Shown: positions 1 to 4,335 of the stretch, piece by piece
How the letters are laid out: every line of letters starts with the position of its first letter
Numbering within the stretch: position 1 is the stretch's first letter
From: an uncultured Oscillospiraceae bacterium
GTDB taxonomy: Bacteria; Bacillota; Clostridia; Oscillospirales; Oscillospiraceae
Assembly: GCA_900758315.1 (NCBI GenBank)
Contig: CAAERF010000609.1
Location: 1 to 10,368, forward strand
Length of the DNA stretch: 10,368 nt
Reading direction: 5' to 3'
Notes under the pieces: model-generated
The model's input: the letters and a program-made list of their open reading frames with translations, nothing else
The model's database searches: none
What the model was told of the DNA's origin: nothing
Made by a program: the position numbers and the translations under genes

Positions 1-94
1 ACGAGGCAGAATCTTTATACTGGGAGCAGACCCAGGCAACTGCTCCTGGATAAATTTTTGCTAAAAACGTGTCCACTTACTTGACTATAGTCCA
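1..94 (+). mobile_element. Probable insertion sequence end (IS3-like) inserted in the antirepressor gene
   Basis: The Bro-N reading frame stops abruptly inside the usual linker helix, and the stop lies in sequence that looks like an IS terminus. The plus strand from about 69 to 94 reads GTGTCCACTTACTT then GACTATAGTCCA, ending in CA as IS3-family right ends do. It holds an outward-facing TTGACT (81-86), typical of such right ends. A perfect 7-bp hairpin (23-29 with 40-46) lies inside. No transposase could be recognised in the few codons available. The family assignment is inference; only the terminus-like sequence and the truncation are seen. Confidence 0.5.
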
Positions 95-483
95 GCGAGA
101 ATCCGCTGCGCGTCAATCAGTGCGGCGGCGATCCGCTGTTCCGGCGTGGACGGCATCTGGTAACCGCCAGTCTTACGGATGGACGGGATAACTTCTTTCG
201 TAACCCAGCGCTTGAAGTCTTTTGCGGTCGGCAGCTTGCTGGACAGGATCAGGCTGTAAAGGCCGGATTCGTTGATGATGGTCATATTGCGGTTCTGACC
301 TGACCCGCCGAATTGGCGGGTCAGCTTGTCCTCGGCATCGACGTGATTTCGGATGGCTTTGTCCGTATCACTGTACCCCAGCGCCTCCGCTACGTCTTTA
401 CCAACGAACCACGGTTCTCCGTCGACCTCGATGGTGCGCATCCGCCCAAAAGCCGGATTTTCAAATACTTTTAGTTCGTTCAC
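85..483 (-). CDS. Bro-N domain antirepressor, truncated at the C terminus
   Basis: The 132-aa product is almost entirely a Bro-N domain (about residues 1-108). It shows the hallmarks WFVGKDVAEALGY, an INESGLYSLI strand-helix, and FKRWVTKEVIPSIRKTGGYQ. Bro-N proteins are DNA-binding phage antirepressors or regulators and normally continue into a second domain such as KilA-C or ANT. Here the linker (EQRIAAALIDAQRILA) runs into GL-stop, where the last codons come from the putative IS terminus, so the C-terminal domain is lost. The start is GTG at 483, with a GGAGG 9 nt upstream. It is probably a non-functional or altered remnant of the leftward early region. Confidence 0.85.
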   Translation of the reverse strand: MNELKVFENPAFGRMRTIEVDGEPWFVGKDVAEALGYSDTDKAIRNHVDAEDKLTRQFGGSGQNRNMTIINESGLYSLILSSKLPTAKDFKRWVTKEVIPSIRKTGGYQMPSTPEQRIAAALIDAQRILAGL

Positions 484-578
484 TCGTTGTTACCTCCATA
501 ATTGGTTTATTGACCGGACGCCGTTTTTCCGATACCCTGATATTGGCCGCAAATAGCGTTTTGAAAGGTGGTGATACG

Positions 579-752
579 GTGTCTGATTTCCTGAATAGCA
601 AGGTAAACGTCCTTGCGCTCCTGTACTTGCGGCAGCAGGATTTATCCTCTCTTTCTCCTGCTGAGTTCTACGACAAATTTGAAGAAGTCAAGTCCGCAAT
701 GAAGAAGCGCGACGCCGATAAACACCCGACTAAAGTAAAGACCTTCGAGTAA
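579..752 (+). CDS. Small phage protein of unknown function (57 aa)
   Basis: I do not know its function. The best start is GTG at 579, preceded by a near-perfect Shine-Dalgarno (AAAGGTGGTGAT); an upstream in-frame ATG at 510 has no such site. The protein is small and mostly helical (SDFLNSKVNVLALLYLRQQD, then SPAEFYDKFEEVKSAMKK), with a charged Lys-rich tail. It resembles small conserved prophage early-region proteins in general style. It points opposite to the Bro-N gene. A weak promoter is possible (TTGACC at 510-515, TACCCT at 533-538, 17-bp spacing). Its 3' end overlaps the minus-strand ORF ending at 642 by 111 bp, so one of the two may not be expressed. Confidence 0.6.
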   Translation: MSDFLNSKVNVLALLYLRQQDLSSLSPAEFYDKFEEVKSAMKKRDADKHPTKVKTFE

Positions 753-881
753 TCTAGCCGCGATCTCTGTTTCGGCGGATTTCTCACAGTAAGTAGTAGT
801 GTTATCCAATGCGGCCAGGTGCTCAATCAGATTCAGATGCTGGTTGAGCACCTTCTTTTCGATTCGCGTCAGCGGTTTCAT
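642..881 (-). CDS. Small hypothetical protein (79 aa), overlapping a convergent gene
   Basis: I do not recognise this protein. The case for it is a strong ribosome binding site (AAGGAGGTGAGAAC directly before ATG at 881) and a natural-looking charged, helical N-terminal half (TRIEKKVLNQHLNLIEHLAA, then CEKSAETEIAARLLEG). The last 35 residues or so are the antisense of the convergent 57-aa gene and look less protein-like (LLHCGLDFFKFVVELSRRKR). The gene may be real with a degraded or frameshifted 3' end. It sits in the leftward direction of the early operon, upstream of the Bro-N gene. Confidence 0.45.
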   Translation of the reverse strand: MKPLTRIEKKVLNQHLNLIEHLAALDNTTTYCEKSAETEIAARLLEGLYFSRVFIGVALLHCGLDFFKFVVELSRRKRG

Positions 882-926
882 GTTCTCACCTCCTTGTTCT
901 TGCTCAGCCTGTTTTCGCAGCAGCCA

Positions 927-955
927 TTGAAAAACATTTCCGTTTATGGCAAAAT
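927..955 (+). promoter_or_regulatory. Possible promoter of the YjcQ-like gene
   Basis: TTGAAA (927-932) and CAAAAT (950-955) are separated by 17 bp and lie about 30 bp before the ATG at 986. The match to sigma-70/sigma-A consensus is moderate. The gene lies opposite to its neighbours and needs its own promoter. Confidence 0.4.
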
Positions 956-985
956 ATTTCTATCCATAAAGAACGGAGGTTTGTC

Positions 986-1372
986 ATGGCAACAGATTAT
1001 TTTGAGTTGTGCCGGATGGTTTTGGCCACAATCAACGAGTCCAATCCGGAAACCGCGCAGCAGCTGTTCAATTTCCTTTCCGGCACAGAGTACGTCATGA
1101 ACGAGAAAGACAAAAATCCAAACCTTGCGAAAGACACTTTGCGGGTACTTGATAACCTGATTGACGACGGCCTTGTTAATGGGCATCGAACGGTTACAAA
1201 GCTTGATCCTCCACAGTACATGCTCAACGGACTTACTACGGCTGGCCAGAATTACTTGCTGAACTTCTCCGACAAAGCCACTACCGATAAGCTGAAAGCA
1301 TATTTAAAGGAAAACGGCATCCCGACAACAATTCAAAGTATCAGCAAGTGCATTGCGCAGTTAGCACTTTAA
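986..1372 (+). CDS. YjcQ-like winged-helix phage protein (128 aa)
   Basis: The order of elements fits the small YjcQ/DUF2513 type of winged-helix protein found in Firmicute prophages. A helical N-terminus (FELCRMVLATINESNP) is followed by a recognition-helix region (DTLRVLDNLIDDGLVNG), then a wing ending in an LT.AG..YL motif (MLNGLTTAGQNYLLN), then a helical tail. Function in this family is not established; DNA binding is an inference from the fold. ATG at 986 has a GGAGG 7-8 nt upstream. The gene runs opposite to the leftward early genes and converges on the 86-aa gene, overlapping its 3' end by 12 bp. The family assignment rests on pattern recognition only. Confidence 0.65.
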   Translation: MATDYFELCRMVLATINESNPETAQQLFNFLSGTEYVMNEKDKNPNLAKDTLRVLDNLIDDGLVNGHRTVTKLDPPQYMLNGLTTAGQNYLLNFSDKATTDKLKAYLKENGIPTTIQSISKCIAQLAL

Positions 1373-1621
1373 GAAGTCACTTGCGAAGAATGACAGTGTA
1401 ACAATCGTTTCGTCTCCAAACGGCTCGGTTTTTACGCTGTCTTTTACAACGTGGTTGATCTTCTTTCCGTCAACGTACACGGCACGGTCCGTCTCAATAA
1501 CGAGCTGTCTCGGTTTGTTTCTGTTGTAGCGGTTCCACCTGTAGTTACACCGGATTTTGCGGCATCTGTCTCTGACTGAGACTCCAGCAACAAAGAGCTT
1601 CTTCAGAACTTTCTGCTTCAT
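1361..1621 (-). CDS. Small phage early protein of unknown function (86 aa)
   Basis: No family was recognised. The N-terminal third is very basic and contains two Cys (RDRCRKIRCNYRWNRYNRNK), suggesting nucleic-acid contact. The rest looks like a small beta-rich domain (AVYVDGKKINHVVKDSVKTE, then DETIVTLSFFASDF). Its ATG (1621) overlaps the TGA of the preceding XRE gene as ATGA, so the two are probably translationally coupled; GAGGAGGAG precedes the start. It belongs to the leftward early operon from the 2125-2153 promoter. Confidence 0.65.
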   Translation of the reverse strand: MKQKVLKKLFVAGVSVRDRCRKIRCNYRWNRYNRNKPRQLVIETDRAVYVDGKKINHVVKDSVKTEPFGDETIVTLSFFASDFLKC

Positions 1622-1830
1622 TGCGTCTCCTCCTCATCTCTGTTGGAAAACAGATAGCTGATCTCGAACTCCGGAAAGAGGTTCTGCTTCACTTTAAGCG
1701 CCTCAGATACGGTGAATTCGCATTCTCCGTTCACCTTGTTCCATGCAGTCTTATCAGACACGCCGAGCAACGAGGCAACCACCGTGTAGCTGATACCCTT
1801 TTCCGCAAGTTCCTTCTTTAGATTCAACAC
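1618..1830 (-). CDS. Small XRE-family helix-turn-helix protein (70 aa)
   Basis: An HTH_3/Cro-type fold is visible. LKKELAEKGISYTVVASLLG forms helices 1-2, VSDKTAWNKVNGECEF forms the recognition helix and turn, and VSEALKVKQNLFPEFEISYL is the closing part, followed by an acidic tail (NRDEEETQ). It is probably a Cro- or CII-like DNA-binding regulator of the early region. I place the start at GTG 1830 because AAGGAGGTG lies 8 nt upstream; the longer reading from ATG 1851 would put that site inside the gene. TTG at 1827 is an alternative. It lies 32 bp behind the first leftward gene and overlaps the next by 4 bp (ATGA). Confidence 0.8.
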   Translation of the reverse strand: MLNLKKELAEKGISYTVVASLLGVSDKTAWNKVNGECEFTVSEALKVKQNLFPEFEISYLFSNRDEEETQ

Positions 1831-1862
1831 GCTTCTCACCTCCTTGCTCATACGCTTTCAGA

Positions 1863-2081
1863 TTACTGGTTTGCGGCTTGCTGGGTGGTGTCGAGGCCGA
1901 GCAGGTAGTCGGTAGTGCAGTTGAAAAGATTCGCCAGCTCGATTACCTTTGAACATGGTATATCCGTTTCCCCACGAAGATAGTTTTTCATCGTGCTATA
2001 AGACACCCCAATAGCTGTTGCAAGATCCGCCTTGCTCAACCCTAGCCTAGCACGCTCAGCTTCGATGTTTCTGAATTCCAT
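1863..2081 (-). CDS. Cro-like XRE repressor (72 aa), first gene of the leftward operon
   Basis: The protein is a compact HTH_3 domain: NIEAERARLGLSKADLATAI, then GVSYSTMKNYLRGETDIP (recognition helix), then SKVIELANLFNCTTDYLLGL. The TTDYLLGL ending is the same as in the divergent CI-like repressor, as expected for a Cro/CI pair acting on shared operators. ATG at 2081 has an AAAGGCGGTGAG site. A longer frame starting at a TTG at 2153 is rejected because that TTG is part of the promoter -35 box. It is likely repressed by the CI-type protein through the operators at 2098-2188. Confidence 0.88.
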   Translation of the reverse strand: MEFRNIEAERARLGLSKADLATAIGVSYSTMKNYLRGETDIPCSKVIELANLFNCTTDYLLGLDTTQQAANQ

Positions 2082-2097
2082 TGTCTCACCGCCTTTC

Positions 2098-2114
2098 TTA
2101 CTCGCATCGGGTAA
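2098..2114. promoter_or_regulatory. Operator-like palindrome O3
   Basis: TTACTCGCATCGGGTAA is an imperfect 17-bp palindrome (outer TTAC/GTAA, inner CG/CG). It lies in the leader of the Cro-like gene, between the leftward -10 box and the start codon. It shares its half-site with the sites at 2128-2146 and 2172-2188. Confidence 0.55.
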
Positions 2115-2124
2115 ATCCACTGTT

Positions 2125-2153
2125 ATATTACGCCCATTACGGGTAAAAGTCAA
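2125..2153 (-). promoter_or_regulatory. Leftward early (PR-like) promoter
   Basis: On the minus strand, TTGACT (2153-2148) and TAATAT (2130-2125) are separated by 17 bp. This is a near-consensus promoter for the Cro-like operon, overlapped by operator O1. Confidence 0.8.
2128..2146. promoter_or_regulatory. Operator-like palindrome O1 inside the leftward promoter
   Basis: TTACGCCCATTACGGGTAA lies across the spacer and the edge of the -10 box of the leftward promoter. A repressor bound here should block transcription of the Cro-like operon. Its ACGCCCA core recurs at 2199-2205 inside the rightward promoter, which may mediate autoregulation. Confidence 0.6.
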
Positions 2154-2171
2154 GCCCTTATTTATATTTTT

Positions 2172-2188
2172 TTACCCATATCGAGTTA
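2172..2188. promoter_or_regulatory. Operator-like palindrome O2 between the divergent promoters
   Basis: TTACCCATATCGAGTTA shares the pattern TTACCC-N5-GAGTWA with the reverse strand of O3. It lies between the two -35 boxes, about 8 bp upstream of the rightward -35 box. A bound repressor could therefore stimulate its own promoter, as in lambda-type switches. That role is inferred. Confidence 0.5.
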
Positions 2189-2195
2189 TTTTTTA

Positions 2196-2224
2196 TTGAC
2201 GCCCACGCATAGATGAGATATTAT
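2196..2224 (+). promoter_or_regulatory. Repressor (PRM-like) promoter
   Basis: TTGACG (2196-2201) and TATTAT (2219-2224) are separated by 17 bp. The likely transcription start near 2231 leaves a very short leader before the AGGGAGGTGG ribosome binding site and the ATG at 2247. No terminator was seen between repressor and cargo genes, so this promoter may also drive the cargo region in the lysogen. Confidence 0.82.
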
Positions 2225-2246
2225 CTACTTATAGGGAGGTGGTTGC

Positions 2247-3029
2247 ATGGGAATAAACGGACTTCCAGAGCGACTTGTCAAGATAAGAAAGGAAAAGGGC
2301 TATACTCGTAAGGAGTTATCTGACTTGCTTGGCATACCGTATAGAACACTGACAAACTACGAAAACGGCGAACGGGAGCCAGGTCATTCATTTATAGTAC
2401 GGATAGCAAAAGAGTTTAACGTGACAACGGATTACCTACTAGGGCTATCGGATAATTCAGCTCGCGCAGACGGTTCCGCCAGCACTGCCGCACAAAAAAA
2501 CGCCACATCCAAAACGGATACAGCGGATAGTATTGCTAACAGATATAAAAAGCTTGACGAGCACGGAAAGCGAGTTGTTTGTGCTGTGGTTTCTGAGGAG
2601 GAACGCAGGATGCAGGCGCTTCAAAAGTCTGAACCGGAGGACAACGTAATCCATATTCACTGGAACGACCAACCGGCCTCCGCTGGTAAAGGTTTTGACT
2701 TGAGCGATGAGTACATGGAGGACTGGCTGGTTCGCTATAATGAGCTGACAAGGAAAGCTGATTTCTGTTTGAATATCCAGGGGCACAGCATGGAGCCTAA
2801 ATTTCATGATGGAGATATTGCCCTCATCCGGCAGCAGCCATCTGTGGGCGTTGGCGAAATTGGTTTGTTTGTGGTAGACGGGAAAGGTTATATCAAAAAG
2901 CAGGGTCCAGATCGTTTGATCTCTCTGAACCCAGATTATGATGACGTCTGGCCCGGCGAGTTTTCGGATTTTTGTTGCGTCGGCAAAGTGCTCGGTGTAC
3001 TGGAGCCGGAGTGGATTGTCTCACGCTAA
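2247..3029 (+). CDS. CI/LexA-type phage repressor (HTH plus S24 self-cleaving peptidase)
   Basis: This 260-aa repressor maintains lysogeny. Residues 7-67 form an XRE HTH (LVKIRKEKGYTRKELSDLLG, then YRTLTNYENGEREP). A polar linker spans about 70-140. Residues 142-258 are a LexA/CI S24 peptidase domain. The cleavage site is Ala146-Gly147 (ASAGKG), the catalytic Ser is Ser181 (GHSMEPKFHDGD), and the general base is Lys217 (GYIKKQ). All three are present, so RecA-stimulated self-cleavage and SOS induction are expected. ATG at 2247 has a strong ribosome binding site. The last 77 bp before the final codons are duplicated at 4201-4277, so the C-terminus DVWPGEFSDFCCVGKVLG onward exists twice in the window. 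Confidence 0.95.
   Translation: MGINGLPERLVKIRKEKGYTRKELSDLLGIPYRTLTNYENGEREPGHSFIVRIAKEFNVTTDYLLGLSDNSARADGSASTAAQKNATSKTDTADSIANRYKKLDEHGKRVVCAVVSEEERRMQALQKSEPEDNVIHIHWNDQPASAGKGFDLSDEYMEDWLVRYNELTRKADFCLNIQGHSMEPKFHDGDIALIRQQPSVGVGEIGLFVVDGKGYIKKQGPDRLISLNPDYDDVWPGEFSDFCCVGKVLGVLEPEWIVSR
2943..3019 (+). repeat. 77-bp direct repeat, copy 1 (repressor 3' end)
   Basis: This copy is identical base for base to 4201-4277, at an offset of 1258 bp. It codes for DVWPGEFSDFCCVGKVLG through EPEWIV in the repressor frame. The sequence diverges immediately on both sides. Confidence 0.97.
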
Positions 3030-3089
3030 ATATACAAATCTCGAAAATACAAAAATATCAAAATGTTTTACCTTATGCGAGGTGCCACT

Positions 3090-4037
3090 ATGGGGCTATT
3101 TAATAAACTCTTCGGCCTATCGGAGAAAGACAAAGATATGGAACCTGCAAAACTTTCAGCACAAGATAGGCGAAGTATACCAGCCGAGGAAATCGATCGC
3201 GCGCAGAGAGTAGAGGCCAGTGAAAAGTATCGAAAGAAAATATACCGGCGGTATTATCGGGGCTATCCAGAAATGCCTTACATATCCCAAGACAGAGAGC
3301 TGCACACAAACTGGATAGATCAAGCTGAGGCCTTTCCTACCTCAAATATTATCCCCAAAGCAATGATGATCCGGTATTCCGATGGATTGTTGACTGGGCA
3401 TGTATACATGCTACATTGGCTTTTGAATGTGCATCGGAAACGAATTCCAGCTTACTTTGAATACAAGTACGGCATAGACTTTGTGAAAGAGAAACATTTC
3501 CTTTTTGAAAACGGCTTTATTGATGAAAATGATAAACTTACTCCAGAGGGTCTTGACGCTATTGAACGGCACAAAGAAGTAATCGAGGAACATGCAGGAC
3601 CTCGGAGAAGGCCGAAATCGGAGCTTCTGGATGCATCCAAACCTGAGAATCAAGCCGCGTTTAAGGCAGAAGTGGAAGGACTGCTCAAGATCGGGATGAC
3701 GCAAGGAAAAGGCTCCTGCGAACTAGCAAGACGCCTGCGGTGCAAGTTCGACCTCCCAAGAGCAGATGCTGAGCAACTAATGGCCACAGAAATGTCTCGC
3801 GTGCGAACAGAGGCGGCTAAGCAATCGTATGAAAGAAACGGTTTTGAAGAATATAAGTTCCTTGCACTGGGGAGGAATCCGTGCTCTACCTGCAAAGGGA
3901 TTGACGGTAAAGTATTCAAAGTTAAGAACATGATGCCAGGAGTGAACGCCCCGCCGATGCACCCGGGCTGCGAATGCACGACCACCGCATACGTGGACCG
4001 TGAGGCGTTTAACAGGTGGCTGGATGGAGAGAAATGA
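3090..4037 (+). CDS. Cargo protein with C-terminal phage Mu gpF-like (head morphogenesis) domain
   Basis: The 315-aa protein starts with MGLFNKLFG. A charged N-terminal region follows. A small helical domain (about 95-170; YFEYKYGIDFVKEKHFLFEN then KLTPEGLDAIE) resembles the SAP-like helix-extension-helix modules of Firmicute phage proteins. The C-terminal domain (about 195-305) matches the MuF/SPP1 gp7 minor capsid fold. It has ATEMSRVRTEAAKQSYE, Cys265-x2-Cys268, the F-x-V motif, then PGVNAPPMHPGCEC with His291, Cys294 and Cys296. Such domains normally sit in head-assembly operons beside the portal gene, but here it lies alone behind the repressor. ATG at 3090 is preferred over 3063 because GAGGTG lies 5 nt upstream. 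Function is unknown; interference with capsid assembly of incoming phage is a speculative possibility. Confidence 0.8.
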   Translation: MGLFNKLFGLSEKDKDMEPAKLSAQDRRSIPAEEIDRAQRVEASEKYRKKIYRRYYRGYPEMPYISQDRELHTNWIDQAEAFPTSNIIPKAMMIRYSDGLLTGHVYMLHWLLNVHRKRIPAYFEYKYGIDFVKEKHFLFENGFIDENDKLTPEGLDAIERHKEVIEEHAGPRRRPKSELLDASKPENQAAFKAEVEGLLKIGMTQGKGSCELARRLRCKFDLPRADAEQLMATEMSRVRTEAAKQSYERNGFEEYKFLALGRNPCSTCKGIDGKVFKVKNMMPGVNAPPMHPGCECTTTAYVDREAFNRWLDGEK

Positions 4038-4084
4038 AATGCAAAATGTTTTCCTGTATAGGGGCGTTCTTCCTCTATGTACAG

Positions 4085-4122
4085 ATAGTGGCAAAACGCG
4101 ATTCTCGCCAGCTTGCCACTAT
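4085..4122. repeat. Perfect 10-bp inverted repeat with inner hairpin, in the non-coding part of the duplicated unit
   Basis: ATAGTGGCAA (4085-4094) pairs with TTGCCACTAT (4113-4122). Inside the loop GCGA (4098-4101) pairs with TCGC (4105-4108) around TTC. No T-run follows on either strand, so it is not a standard intrinsic terminator. It lies 48 bp after the gpF-domain gene and may be an mRNA 3'-end structure or a protein-binding site. Confidence 0.6.
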
Positions 4123-4129
4123 GCAAACC

Positions 4130-4158
4130 TTGTAAGATTGTGTAGAATGAGTTATATA
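4130..4158 (+). promoter_or_regulatory. Possible promoter before the second repeat
   Basis: TTGTAA (4130-4135) and TATATA (4153-4158) are separated by 17 bp, upstream of the repressor 3' fragment and the 373-aa gene. The match to consensus is moderate. It would give the second cargo gene a start independent of the repressor promoter. Confidence 0.3.
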
Positions 4159-4200
4159 TGGAACAACAATCCAGAAACACAAAAATATTTTACGTTGAGA

Positions 4201-4287
4201 GACGTCTGGCCCGGCGAGTTTTCGGATTTTTGTTGCGTCGGCAAAGTGCTCGGTGTACTGGAGCCGGAGTGGATTGTAGAACGATAA
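4201..4287 (+). pseudogene. Orphan repressor 3' end (77-bp direct repeat, copy 2)
   Basis: Positions 4201-4277 are identical to 2943-3019. The fragment then ends in GTA GAA CGA TAA (V-E-R-stop), while the live repressor ends in GTC TCA CGC TAA (V-S-R-stop). The reading frame of the fragment is intact to its stop, but the sequence upstream of 4201 has no similarity to the rest of an S24 domain. It is a leftover gene end and is not expected to make a functional protein. The differing final codons show that it comes from a related but distinct repressor allele, or has drifted there. Confidence 0.9.
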
Positions 4288-4335
4288 GCATTGCGGAAGC
4301 CTTATTTATTTTTATTGAAGAGAAAGGAGATTTCT

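Noticed and set aside
2082..2153. 24-residue N-terminal extension of the Cro-like protein
   Set aside because: It would start at a TTG that forms the promoter -35 box and would read through the operators. The internal ATG at 2081 has a proper ribosome binding site.
3650..4180. 176-aa and 105-aa minus-strand frames opposite the gpF-domain gene
   Set aside because: They are antisense shadows without ribosome binding sites, and the plus-strand frame has clear motifs.
2943..4277. CRISPR or simple repeat array
   Set aside because: There are only two copies of the 77-bp repeat, 1258 bp apart, coding for part of a repressor. No regular spacer pattern is seen anywhere in the window.
4000..4287. 95-aa frame containing the orphan repressor end as a complete gene
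   Set aside because: The start lies inside the gpF-domain gene, there is no good ribosome binding site, and only the last 28 codons resemble a protein. It is treated as a gene remnant.
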